From: Rhizophagus sp. LPA8_4_AMF
Lineage: Eukaryota; Glomeromycota; Glomeromycetes; Glomerales; Glomeraceae
Direction of reading: 5' to 3'
Assembly: GCA_021464525.1 (NCBI GenBank)
Contig: JADRCO010000212.1
Span: 1-43,088 of the forward strand
Length of the DNA: 43,088 nt
Part shown: one piece after another, positions 21,470-33,024 of the stretch
Position numbering within the stretch: the first letter of the stretch is position 1
Layout of the letters: each line of letters begins with the position of its first letter
The notes under the pieces: generated by a model
The model's database searches: none
What the model saw: the letters and a program-made list of their open reading frames with translations, nothing else
Told to the model about the DNA's origin: nothing
Program-made: the position numbers and the translations under genes

Positions 21470-23388
21470 ACATAAGTTTGAACGAACACTTAAAGCATAT
21501 TAGACTTTTTAAAATTTTTTATAATCCTGAAATATTTCACTTTTACAGAAAGGTTATTTTAATTTGATTTTTTAACAAACATTTTATAATAATTCGTCAT
21601 AAAAATAAGAAGTAATAAGTATTAATAACATTAAGAATTTTTACATATTAAATAATTTACAATACTGTATATCATAATTATTCAATTGGATTATCACAAG
21701 TTAAATTTACCAGAAATAAATATATCCATAAGTCATTAATTTGATAAGGCAGCTTGTTCATAATAGCTACCAATTCATCTATTTCAAATCAATGAAATTG
21801 ATTACTCATATATTTTCATAGAATTTTCATATAACAGAATTTAATACTTCTATAATCTTAAAAGGTCACCACTTTTGCGATTATTTAACTATGTATTTTT
21901 TAAAAAATATGAGAAATTTACATATAGTAGTCTCTTACCTAGCTATAAACTATAGAGGCAGAGTAAGTAGTGGGTGCATTGTTATAAATTATAATAGATA
22001 CTGACTGTGTAATTTTATAATTCATACGTCTTGTAATAATGTAATATTAACTTTGTAAATTAATAAATATAAAAATGTGGTTAATTAGCATTATAAAAAT
22101 ACATATGTTTATAACTTACATAATTATTTGTTAAAATAATAATAAGTAATAACATAAAATCTAAAAATTTGAATTGTGTAACATAGATACGCGTGATTTG
22201 TCTGCGCCCGATCTATTATCGGTCGGAATTTTGTGGCTAATCCAATTCCAGTTAACTAATCAAATAATGCTAACGAAAAGAATAGTTTTCTCGTTAATCA
22301 TATTTCGTTTTCGGATGATTACGATCGATCGCAGCAGATCGCGTCGTGGTTACTTTTTTTATTTAATTTACCTTTACAAATTTATCTGAAATTTCGGTCA
22401 AACTGAAAAACATGTTTTTAAACCTGTAAGACTTTAGAAACTTGTAAGACCCGGGTGACCTTTCTTTCAAATCAAAAAATTTTTTAATTAGTTTTTTTTT
22501 TATACTATGCTAAAAATTTAGTTCAGAAATTAAATAAATAACTATTCTTTTCGTTCTATTTTCATATTTAAGCAAATTAATTACCTATTCTTAAAAGAGA
22601 TTTTTTTTTTATTCGCTCAAATCTTTTAAATATAATTGATCACTTGACTGAAATTTTTTGAAGAGTAAAGTATGATATAGGTATCAACAAAAGAAATATG
22701 ACAAAAAGTCAAAAATGAAGTCTTTTTACACAAAACACACTTTGCCCATCAAAAACATCATTTTATTATAAGATGGATTGATTTTAAGAAAAAAGATAGA
22801 CAAAACGGCAAAGCAGTGATCGACCAAATAATGAAAATTTCATCTTAAGGGAAATCAGAAATGTGGAAAAGGTTGAAAAGGATATAACAAAAAAAGAATT
22901 GGAAAAATCAAATTTTCGACTATTTTTATGTTATATTCATTTTAAATTAGATAATTGCCCTGTAAATGTATTATAAAATGTTTAATAATACTGAATAAAT
23001 TGAAATAATACAGCCTAATTTCTAAATGTTATATTTATAAAATAATAGCTTTATAGAACCTTTTTTTTCTTATTGTCTTACACTCTAGATTAATTAGAAC
23101 TGATTGAATTATAAAATTTTTAGTATTTTTATTCAGTTAATTCCCGTTCTTTCTCGATAATTCCATTCACGATACTACTTTCGATAAATATTAGTCATAA
23201 AGAAATAATCACATGATATGTTACGGTCAAGTGGAAATGAAATGATACAATATAATTATTATAACTCATTACAAATCATTTCATTGTGAAAATTAGTAAC
23301 TTTGACTTACTTCACTAAATGAAAGATAATCGTAAAGTTAGACATTATTATTAACAGTTATTATTTTAATAATTAATAATTAAGTAAA
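21470..23388. other. Intergenic, no recognisable gene
   Basis: AT-rich. 21620-21710 aligns with 30610-30720 downstream of LamG B, including a shared AATACTGTATAT, so the LamG 3' flank is present here although the LamG gene itself is not. A less AT-rich patch at 22190-22345 (containing CGATCGATCGCAG) has no family match that I know. Around 22400-22470 is GTAAGACCCGGGTGACC. Confidence 0.45.
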
Positions 23389-23679
23389 GAATATAATGGA
23401 AAATTAGTAATCAGGGTTTATAATTATTCATCTTTATATTGTAAATATTAATAATTATGACTCATTATAAGTTACTTTATTGAAAAAAAGAATATAATGG
23501 AAAATTAGTAATCAGGGTTTGTAATTATTCATCTATCTTATTGTAGATATTAATGATTATGATTCATTATAAGTTATTTTATTGAAAGAAGAATATGATG
23601 GAAAATATTATTTGTAATTATTCATCTTATTGTAAATATTAATAATTATAACTCATTATAAGTTATTTTATTGAAAGAA
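23389..23679. repeat. Three-copy tandem repeat, period 101 bp
   Basis: Units start with GAATATAATGGAAAATTAG at 23389 and 23490, and GAATATGATGGAAAATATT at 23591. Each contains GTAATTATTCATCT, then TATTAATAATTAT and CTCATTATAAGTTA, and ends ATTGAAA. The third unit is shortened by loss of the AGTAATCAGG segment. A degenerate partial unit precedes it near 23256-23300. Non-coding minisatellite. Confidence 0.8.
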
Positions 23680-24449
23680 TTATGTAAAAATTTCTTATAA
23701 ATAGGAGTAGTTCTTGACCTTTATAAAGCATCTTCCTATGGAAGAACTGATTAATAATTTTTTTATTTTTAGAGCATTATAATTTAATAACATATATTAT
23801 TGATTTAGACGATTAGAATCTTGGGTTGTCATCACCTTATTCTTAGCAATATCACAATATCTACAGAAATTTGTTATTCCTGATATTAGGTGAGTTATTG
23901 TGTTCAAATTTGGATGTTGGACTTTAATTGCAATGAAGGCTTTTTTACGATTTAGTTCATGGGTCTGCTCACGTATATATATGTCTAAGGTTTTCCAAAT
24001 ATATTTATTTGTCGGGATTCTTTGTGAGTCTAGATGAAATCTGGTGTATATGCCTGAGGAAGCGTGAATGAGCGTTCTGATATCAGCCTAGTAATTTAAT
24101 AACTCATTTATCTGAGTGATCATAAGATAATCTTTCCTTTTATTTCTATTAGATTATAATTGATTCTCCAAGTTAGAACCAGGAGCTCCAAAAATATTTT
24201 TATTAATAGATTTAAGCAAAAGTTTTTATTAAGCATATTTCAACAATGTAACGTAAAACAGATAAAATTGGTTTAGCCTAAAAAAATAAAAATATTTAGT
24301 TGTAAAATAAAAAAAAAACTTGTTACTCTTATATTCGCTATTCTTTTTTTCATTAAAATAATCTAGATTTTTTATTCATATCTTTGCTTTATATAATTTT
24401 TTTTTTTTTGTACATAATTTATCATTATAGCGATTACAAAACATTTAAT
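23680..24449. other. Intergenic, possible Helitron body
   Basis: No coding pattern. It lies immediately 5' of the Helitron-like end at 24450-24477, and part of it probably belongs to that element, but no 5' TC terminus could be fixed. Confidence 0.35.
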
Positions 24450-24477
24450 CCCGGTGCAAAGCAACGGGTCATGCTAG
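24450..24477 (+). mobile_element. Helitron-like 3' terminus
   Basis: CCCGGTGC (24450-24457), loop AAA, then GCAACGGG (24461-24468) form a hairpin with one internal mismatch. ATG and CTAG (24474-24477) follow, before a T. The arrangement matches the terminus at 783-810: hairpin containing TGCAA..GCAAC, a short spacer, then CTAG|T. Two matching termini in one window support a resident non-autonomous family. Confidence 0.6.
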
Positions 24478-25239
24478 TTACAAGCTGATTTTATTTACGT
24501 TACTACATGTAATATATCTATATACAGTAATCAGTGATTGAAGTAAAATATCAATTTATAATTTAACTCTATAATAATTTTTTTAATTTTTTTCAATTTT
24601 GAAATTTCAATTTACGACAATAATAGTTATCTTTGCATTCAGTAAATGATTTACCTAATATAATTATAATAAATACAAACTTATTTAACCATTCATTTAT
24701 TAAGTAATTTCATCTTTTTAATTAAATAATTTAATTAATTTTATACTATTTTTTTAGTGTAATGATAATTAATTATTAAAAATATTATAATAAGGTTAAT
24801 AAATAATTATTATTTCTCATGTAATTTCAGATTCGAAAGATTCAGTTATTATAAACTTTCTTATACATGAGTTTTCATATTATGTAACAAAAAATCAATT
24901 ATAAGGCGATAGATACACTGTAAAATGCAAACACAAAGGACTAATCCTTTACTAAAGATTCATCCTAATTTATTTTATAACAAATTTTCAAAATAAAATT
25001 ATCAATATAATGAAGATTATGATATTGTTCAAATATAAGTTCATTTATTATTGAAAGATCTTAATTAAACAGATAAAAATAGATAAAAAAATATATATAA
25101 ATTATTTAAATTACAAACTAAGAAACTTGCAAGTTATTAGCTACTCTAGTCTTAGTGTTTAAATAATTTGAATATATAAATATTGTCCTTAATTTAATTT
25201 ATAATATATCATTTAAAAAAATTGAAAAATACTAAACTT
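24478..25239. other. Non-coding, includes kinase 3' flank
   Basis: 24840-25240 aligns with the K1 and K4 3' flanks (TATTATGTAACAAAAAA, ATTTATTTTATAACAAATTTTCAAAATAAA, AAATTACAAACTAAGAAACTTGC). No gene is present. Confidence 0.5.
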
Positions 25240-25356
25240 TATAAGTAATTTTTTTTAGATACATTACCAAAAATTTCTAAATTTGGGTTATTATAAATAT
25301 AAAATAAAAACATTATAAATTGTTGTTCTCTATCATTACATAAAACATTATAAAAA

Positions 25357-27386
25357 TTACTTACTTATATCTAAAACATGCTTCTTTATTTTATAATCAT
25401 TCTGAATTTCTATTAAATTATTATATTTTAATTAAAATAATGATTGATTTAATAATAATTGATTCAATAATGATAATATGCATTACTTACCCGTAATCTG
25501 AATTGATTTCTAATTTCCCGAATGCTTTGAAAATTTATTAAAGTCAATTAATTCATTATTTTATAGTAATTTTAAATAAATTTAAATAATAAATATTTAC
25601 CTTTATATACACTATTTGATTCTGTGTTAATATTTTTCTCAATACTTGAATTATCATCAATATCTTCAACTAAAAGTAAAGCAAATAATTGATAAAATTG
25701 CAGATGTGTTTTAAATTTAAAACTAAAAATACTTACTATTATCAGGAATACAAAAACTATAATCATTACTATGAAATGCTATGAAATTATCACATATATT
25801 TAGTATCAAATTAAATATTGAGTATTAACAAATCATTGCATATACCTTCTTGCTCTTCTATTTTGTATTTTAATTAAATGAAAAAAAAAAATGTTAGTAT
25901 ATTAATAAATGTAATAATGTATCTCAAAATGACATTACTACCTTCTGTTGCATTTTTTGGTTCAGGAAAATTTTGAAATTGATAAATTTTACTAGTATTA
26001 TTTTTACTCATTGAATTAATGGAATTTCTTAAATAGTAATTACTTAATTGATTGGAAATTATTTGATTTTGGCTTTCATTTTGATAGTTTTGAAATTTTA
26101 ATAATAAGTTTTTTACTTCTTCCCCTAATGTACGAGCATTAGGTCTCTTTGTTGAATCAGCATTCCAACACTGTTCCATTAATTTTATATATTCTAAAGG
26201 AGTTCCTGGTATTATTTTTGGTCTCATTCCATTTATCATTTTCATTGCAAGATAATAATCATGTTCATAATTAACAAAAGGTGGTTGTCCAGATGAAATT
26301 TCCCACATAAGTATACCAATACTATAAATATCAGATGCAAAAGTGGTTTTTTCTCCATTAATTACTTCTGGTGCTATATAAGGAAGAATTCCGTATATAC
26401 TATTTAATGGTTTATCAACAGGTCCACAAAATCCAAGATCACTAATTCGAAAATTTTGAGTATCTTCAAGTAATATATTTCCAGAATGCAAATCTCTATG
26501 AATTGCATTTTCTTCATGAATATTGTCAATTCCATCTATTATATTATAAGCAATTTGTATCCTTTCTTTCCATGTAAGTTTATTATGATTTTGTTTCAGA
26601 TATGTTTTTAAATCCATTTCCATTTTATTTATTACAAGCATATAATTCCCACTTGATGGATTCTTTGTTAAACCATAACATCGTACTACATATCCACATT
26701 TGTTACTTATAGTTAAATGAGATTTACTCTAGAAAAATTATATAAAATTGTTAACCAATTTAAAAATAAAAATACAAAATTTTTTAATTACATACCTCTT
26801 CAAACCATCTTCTATTAACACTTTCAAAATTTTCTAACTCTTTAAGTATTACTTTTTGATTTCCAAATCTTGTTAATTGTTTTTCTTTAGAATCCCATTC
26901 TTCATAACTTCCACCTCTCCAAGTTGCTGTATAGATTTCGGAACATCCACCTTTAGTTAAATACGTAACTTTTTTAAAATTAATATATGGAATCCATTCA
27001 ACTATCATATCCGGACTAAGTACTTCCATTTGACATTTCTGTATTAAATTATCAATGTCATTATTTCCAGATGTCCAGTTTGAAAAATCTTCTTTTAAAT
27101 AATTTCGAACACAATTTTCACAATATAATGTTGCTAAACATTCAACTTGACAGTTTTCACAAATTCTTTTTTTTCCTTCATTATTTAAAATTTTATAACT
27201 GTCATATTCTTCATTTAACATTTTTATTACTGCTGATTTTTCATCTTCTGTAAGAGATTCGTCAACAAGAATAGTTTGTATTTTAAGTTCATGTTCTTCA
27301 TCTATATTATTACAATTTGCATAATTCAATAATGCATATGCATTATTGAATGCAGACCAAACAACATCCTCTCGAATATCAGTCAT
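25357..27386 (-). CDS. TKL-like protein kinase K3, decayed 3' end
   Basis: Paralogue of K1 and K2. Firm exons are 27386-26796, 26728-25942, 25857-25846 (12 nt), 25778-25737 and 25669-25601. The cysteine cluster, glycine loop, VILKEL lysine, HRDLHSGNIL, DLG and APE are all present, so the kinase domain should be active. The tail is damaged. The exon at 25524-25491 is one base longer than its K1 equivalent and would shift frame. The exon at 25409-25365 has lost 21 bases relative to K2. The final exon (about 25297-25243) has lost its acceptor and an internal segment. Skipping the exon at 25524 and reading through the donor at 25365 would give an in-frame stop at 25359-25357, which is the end used here. 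It may be a functional kinase with a shorter tail or an early-stage pseudogene. Confidence 0.75.
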
Positions 27387-27849
27387 GGTGTAATTTTCAA
27401 TTCAGTATGCAAATAAGGAAGATGTAAAAAATTTGAAAATAAAAAAAGTTGTAAAGGATTCTTAGCTCTGAAAATTATGTCGTGTAAAATTAATTTAAAT
27501 TTTTTATAGGATCATCAAATTAAAAACGTTTGATTTTCATTATAATCTCAAAAGACACGGAAAATTCCACGTAATCATGAACACGTGACTATTGCTTCAT
27601 TTCCTTATATAGTATTCCGAAGCTACATGTGATTGTAAGACTTTCCTTATATAGTAATTCTGTAGCAGTCACGTTATCTGTGAGATTAGTCTAAGTAATG
27701 AAATAATTGAACAAAAATAACTTGAAGACTTTATTCAAAATTAAAGAGTATGGATTTAAATTCAAGTAGGTATTATCAGATAAAATTTATTGAAATAAAT
27801 GAAAAAAAAAGAATTTCTGTAGTTATTAATAAAAAATTTTGATATTAAT
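27387..27849. other. 5' flank of kinase K3
   Basis: Aligns with the K2 upstream region (ATCATCAAATTAAAAACG.TTGATTTTCATTATAA, then AAGTAATGAAATAATTGAA). It contains a local repeat not seen in K2, CTTCATTTCCTTATATAGTATTC / ACTTTCCTTATATAGTAATTC, at 27596-27660. No gene. Confidence 0.5.
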
Positions 27850-28900
27850 AATCCTTGAAAGAAACATATGCATAATAAAAGGTGGGATCGAACTGGCGTT
27901 TTGGCAGTGAAGTTGCCTTGTACTGAAGCATTACAAATTCATATAATTATATAATCGAATATTGTTATTTTAAGAATTTGATTTCTTTCTCTATAAAGGG
28001 TAAAATAAAATGCTACCTATGTAAATAAACCATAGGAATTTTTTATAATAATAAATTTTCATTTGAAGTTTCTTTTATACTGTAAATGATAAAAGGTTGA
28101 TCAGCAAATGAAACGAAAGTATGTTTAAAACGAAAATAACTATATTTATCTTTCAAGTATTATTGCAAAATAAAATCCTTTTATTCCTTTATTTTTATTC
28201 TAATTTGTTTTATATTTAATTTTACTATCCTGCAAAACAATCTAAAAATTAAATAAGGATTTTACAATTTGTTTCATATAAAAATGAATACTGTATATGG
28301 CTGATGAAGTTATATTGCAATATTTTTCAGTGACTGTTATTAATGCACCTCACTTTTACTATTCATACAGTATCCCTTCCCCTGAAATAAATCATGCTCT
28401 ACGTTAAGCGGTTATTAATTTTACTGTGCCACTATGCAATAATGATCCTCTGGATTTGAATTAGTGAATCAAAGAGTGAGATAATGCACTCTTTACCATC
28501 AGTCTGGAAATAATTTTCGCAGTTGTCAATTAAAAAGAAATTAGAAATATTTAGCACTGTTTTATGTGAATATTTCAAATAAGTTATTTTAGTTCTCATT
28601 TTCGCGATAAAATTATTTGCACCTGTGGCTTATTTGCGCCACAGTGCTTTAAGGCTTAAGCTACAACGTGGTTGTAAATCGTCTAATCACATGTTTTACT
28701 ACAGAGGAGGTGTACGAGTGGGGCACGAATAACAGAAACCTATTTTTCAGATAGAACGAGTTTCGCACAGAAATAATAAATTGTTTTAAGGAAATGAAAA
28801 AGATAATAACAATAATAATATGAATAAATCTGAATAGAAAGAAGAGAATATTTCTTAATCAAGAAGTATATTCACAATATAATTTTTTACTAGAAATGAA
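27850..28900. repeat. R block, copy 5
   Basis: GAAACATATGCATAATAAAAGG starts at 27858. Further matches to copies 1 and 4 run to about 28900, including AAAATGAATACTGTATATGG at 28281-28300, where copy 4 lacks five bases. An insertion of GGGATCGAACTGGCGTTTTGG-type sequence at 27882-27920 is absent from other copies. It lies between kinase K3 and LamG gene B, as copy 2 lies between K1 and LamG gene A. Confidence 0.7.
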
Positions 28901-29397
28901 GCAACTTCTAAAATTATTATATTGTACATGTGATCCCTGTTGGAAGAAGAGTACGGATACAGAATTATTAGCATATGATCAAAATACATATAGTATATTG
29001 AGAAATTTTTCGCAACGTTATTCTAGCAACTAGCCCGGAAATTTTGCACAGTCACGTGATTGATTTTAATTCATCACATCAGTAAAAACTTATTCGTCAC
29101 CCTTATTCATTTTCACGTGTTAGTGCATAACGCCGTAATGTGTGCGGTGCGGCTGGGGTAGTTTTTTTCTGGCCATCAGCTGTGCCACCAACTTGCGAGA
29201 TGATATGTGACGATCTCACTCTGTATGTGAACAATCAGGAGAATTTTCAATTGTTTTGAAACAGTAAAATGCAAATTAGTGTAACATACTGTACATTTTA
29301 TTAAAATATTCCGCATTATAATATTACGATGATTGTATACTTTGCTCATACGTAAGTTAAAGACGCCAATTAACCTCTTAGTTTATTGTTTGAGAAA

Positions 29398-30189
29398 ATG
29401 AAGAAATTTTTTCTAAAAGAATTCTGTGAAATTATATCGGAACCCAATATTTTTGAAGGAGGAAGAGGCCTTATAGTGCAACATGCTGAATTACCCGAGG
29501 TGGATGATGAGTTGTCAGTGTCACTAAGAATAAAGCTTAAGAGTCATCAATCTAGTTGGGCCACTGTTTTTCGTAAGGGTATGAATGTTTATTTCATGGA
29601 TTATTAGACAGTTTTAAAGTTTTGTCCAAATTGACCACACATGAGATACACGTACATTTAGGTGGTAGCGAGAATGTGCGTACTCCTGGACTCTTTCTAT
29701 ATGCAAACAATTCCAAATTACATCCTCGCTTCACAGGAAACTGGCACGATAATGTAGGACTTGATGTTGGGGACGGACTTTTGTTAAACAAATGGTACCA
29801 TATAACCTACACACTTTCCGATCCTGAAAAAAGAATGGATATCTATATAAATGGTGTATGGACCGCATTCTATGCCATCGAAAATGTTCAAATGCGTAAA
29901 ATTAAATTCAATGATAGATCATTGGACATTGGATGGTCCATTGATGGCGAAATTGGGTATTATTTTTAGTAATAATTAAAATGCGGCTCTAAATTACGAA
30001 TTTTATATTATCTAAGTAGTCTATTAATAAAATAGTAATTTTCGTTATTTTAACTGGCGCCTATCTGCCGAAGAGGCGATGAAAAACTATTTGGTATGAC
30101 ACACTCAGACTATTACATATGTTTGTTTCTTATTCACAATGATATTTCTTTCCGATTTTTAAATTTAGAATCAACGACCCTTCTGTTAA
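29398..30189 (+). CDS. LamG/concanavalin A-like lectin-fold protein, copy B
   Basis: Paralogue of copy A with the same exon plan: 29398-29578, 29662-29956, 30036-30093 and 30169-30189. The sum is 555 nt, or 184 residues. The protein begins MKKFFLKEFCEIISEP and carries LPEVDDELSV, HPRFTGNWHDN, NKWYHITYTLS and INGVWTAFYAIENVQ. The third exon gives FRYFNWRLSAEEAMKNYL and the fourth NQRPFC. There is no stop or frame break in the model. An in-frame TTG at 29386 is not needed as a start because the ATG at 29398 is shared by all copies. TACTGTA at 29287-29293 lies about 105 bp upstream of the start, where copies C, D and E lack five bases. It is probably intracellular, with ligand unknown. Confidence 0.83.
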
Positions 30190-31600
30190 GGATCATTTTT
30201 AATAAAACTGATTTTTCTTTTCGTATAGTGACGTATACCATGTAAGTTGATCAAATTTTTTTTTCATCTCAAAAATGATTTCTCAAATTTCTGTATTCGC
30301 ACGATTATAAGTTTTATTAAATGAAAAAGTATAGCAACTTAATAATACTTATTATTGCATGTTATTTTCTTATTATTATTCTTTTAAAAGAAATGTTCTT
30401 ATGATTACTTTTTAAATATGTCTTTTTTTTATACACATCCTTGAAATAAATATTTATATTTAATAAAATTATTAAAATTCATGTTCTTTTTTTTATAATT
30501 TGAATAATAAAAACAATTATTCTCAAATAATAAACCATTCCAGGTGAATACTTGAAGAAAATTAGACGTTAAAAACGTTAAAAAATTTTTTAATTTGAAA
30601 TAATTCATTATAAATTAATAAAGGAATTAACGTTAAAATTTCTATGTATTACATAACATGAAATACTGTATATTATGATTATTATCATAGTATCATTATT
30701 CAATTGAATTATATCCTTCGTTTTGTGTCATATATAATTCAAGTAGAATTTCTATATAAAAGGATATGTTATTTATCATAAAGCATTTTTTACTAAAAAG
30801 TTATAGATTTTTATCAAATCTAGTACTTTATAACTTTAAATATCAACATTTGAGCGATTATTTAATTATGCATTTTTCAAATTTATACTTCTTTTGATGT
30901 ATATAATTTATAAAAGAAGTTTTAATTATTTATCGCCAGTAGTGTTTTCACCAGTGTGATATATAATAGAGCTTACATTACCAAATTTTCTAAGTCCTCC
31001 GGAATAGGCGAACAAATGCAAAAAAAAAATCTCTTTCTAATTGCCGATCCCGTCACCAGGACGCAGTAAAATGTGGCGCAGTATTATGCATCTACGTTTA
31101 AACTGTAATCCGCGCTATTTATTCTTTACTGTAGTATTAAAGTTCTATTTTCACAAATTAAATTACAAGCAGATGTAAATAATTGATAATCATCATTTAG
31201 GGTTTTTTGAAGGCGATGCTTCAAGTGGTGACTCCTTTATATTGTAGAATTAGGCTTTATTTTTTGTATTTTCAAATAATAATCCATGACTCGGCTCTGT
31301 AATACAAAGGATGAAATAAGGTCATGAGTTATAAAGACAAGCACGTTGAACTGTTAGCATTAAAATCATTTAATACCTTAAACATGTAGACTTTCTCGAC
31401 AACCTCTTCTAGTGTATATAGTTGGTCCTTAGAATTTGGTATGGAGAATTCCATTAACTTGTCCAGAACATAAAGACCTCCACATGTGTTATAGTTATAC
31501 ATAACATAAAAAGTAAAGATTTGTTCTGTGGAATCTCTTGATTAACTTAACGATAGACTATAATCCCATATGATTCCAAACAGGTGAGTTAATTTTCTTA
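30190..31600. other. Intergenic downstream of LamG B
   Basis: The first approximately 500 bp match the LamG A 3' flank. Around 30985-31110 a less AT-rich patch (CCGATCCCGTCACCAGGACGCAG) has no recognised gene. TACTGTA occurs at 30664-30670 and 31127-31133. Confidence 0.4.
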
Positions 31601-31607
31601 GCTTATA

Positions 31608-31745
31608 ATCAAACTTTGAATTTTCTGAAATATGTATTATCGTATCAAATGTATCTAGTCATACAGCATGCTATTAACAAATGAATTTCCAGAATTTTTA
31701 TCTCTTCGAGAATTTCCAAAATTATATTAAACCTTTTTTTGTCCA
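31608..31745 (+). repeat. Diverged copy of the 41635-41780 segment
   Basis: ATAATCAAACTTTGAATTTTCTGAAATA through TTTCCAGAATTTTTATCTCTTCG and ATTAAACC parallels 41636-41770. In the frame that is open at 41628 the two agree for about 20 residues (NQTLNFLKY.L.YQMYLV), but this copy then hits a TGA near 31680. It is a dispersed repeat or a pair of relics from one gene. Confidence 0.6.
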
Positions 31746-32281
31746 CATTGAATGTAATGTTGTCGTTGGTAAAATAACGATATTTGCATTGCTATCGGGA
31801 ATAATGTATAAGATAAAAGTATAAAAAATACAATTATTGCATAGCAAATCACATACCTTTCAGCCTTTATTGAGATCATCATTTAGCTTTTTTAATTTCA
31901 ACAATAAGAGTGTTTCCTATCATCTTTAGGGAATCCATTTCCAATGTAATTGCATTACCGTTTATTTTAAAATATCATCTTGATGACATCTGATGCTAAC
32001 TCGTTGCAAGTTTCTTTTCATTGGGTCTATTAGAAATATTTTCAATCTCGCCACTGTAAATGAGAATAGGTAAATAAATCTAATAAATGGCGGACTCATC
32101 TCAATAAAAAATTCAACCCCACATTTTTACTCAAATAATTTCCATTATATCATCAAACAATTTTGCAAGAATAGGGTTAACGTAATTTTCTCAGTATGAC
32201 AATCCATTTTGTTTAAGGTCAGCAAGTAGTACATTAATAGGCGCTCTAAATAAAAATAAACTAAACAGAGATAAAACAGTA

Positions 32282-32674
32282 TTAAAATACATCCCACATC
32301 AATTTATACCTATCATTACTTACAATTGCTTGTACAGATCTTACCCATAATAAGCAATGATGTTGTTTGAAATTAAATGTTCCTTTGTATGGCCTTTCAG
32401 TAACATCTTCAATTGCAAGATCTAAAGGAAAATCATCAAACACAGATTTTGGTACTAGGGTTTTTTGATACCTTTTTACAAATGGCTTTATAATTTTATT
32501 CCAATTGTCCTGATAGATTGTCTTAAATTTTTCTTTAAATGATACTAACTAAGAAGAGTAAGCAATAATATTTAAGTCTTGCAAATTGTCAACATGAAGT
32601 ATTAGAGTATAATAAAAAACATCTCCTTCTTGATATTGATGACACAGTACCAAAACTCGAGCTGTTTTTAATAG
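32282..32674 (-). pseudogene. Unrecognised decayed coding region
   Basis: Reading leftward from 32674, one frame stays open except for a single TAG (32549-32551). It contains VLVLCHQYQEGDVFYYTLIL, then after the TAG FKEKFKTIYQDNWNKIIKPF, SVFDDFPLDLAIEDV and YKGTFNFKQHHCLLW, ending at TAA 32282-32284. A GTAAGA after CLLW and an AG at the TAG suggest exon borders, so the TAG might lie in a short unspliced acceptor. The residue pattern is protein-like, but I know no family for it. The frame at 33024-32836 (minus, MTDLDNRRIYEEV) could be an upstream part of the same gene. No function is proposed. Confidence 0.5.
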
Positions 32675-33024
32675 CTATTTTGTCAGCTTTTGTTAACAAC
32701 TTGTTAACTGGATTAGAAATATTTCATTCTGATAAATTAACTATATGATACTTAAAGAGACGATATTTAGATGGTTTATTTTTACTATATTATGGACTTC
32801 CTTCATAGCAATTTGCAATGAGATATACTGTAATATTAAAGTTGCGTTGTTATCTTATGAGATAAATGGATGACTTCTAGGTAGTTATCTTTGTTAACAA
32901 TATTATTATAATCATCTTTAATGTTACCATCACAGACTTCTTCATAAATTCGTCTGTTATCTAAATCAGTCATGTAATTCTTCAATATTGCACCGTTGTG
33001 ATTTGTTCTTGAGTTATAGTACAT

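Noticed and set aside
23389..23679. CRISPR-like array
   Set aside because: The units are 101 bp of contiguous tandem repeat without unique spacers, in a eukaryotic context.
21663..30670. TACTGTA at 21663 and 30664 as independent excision scars
   Set aside because: These two lie in aligned LamG 3' flank sequence and are both present, so they are one inherited event, or ancestral, not two.
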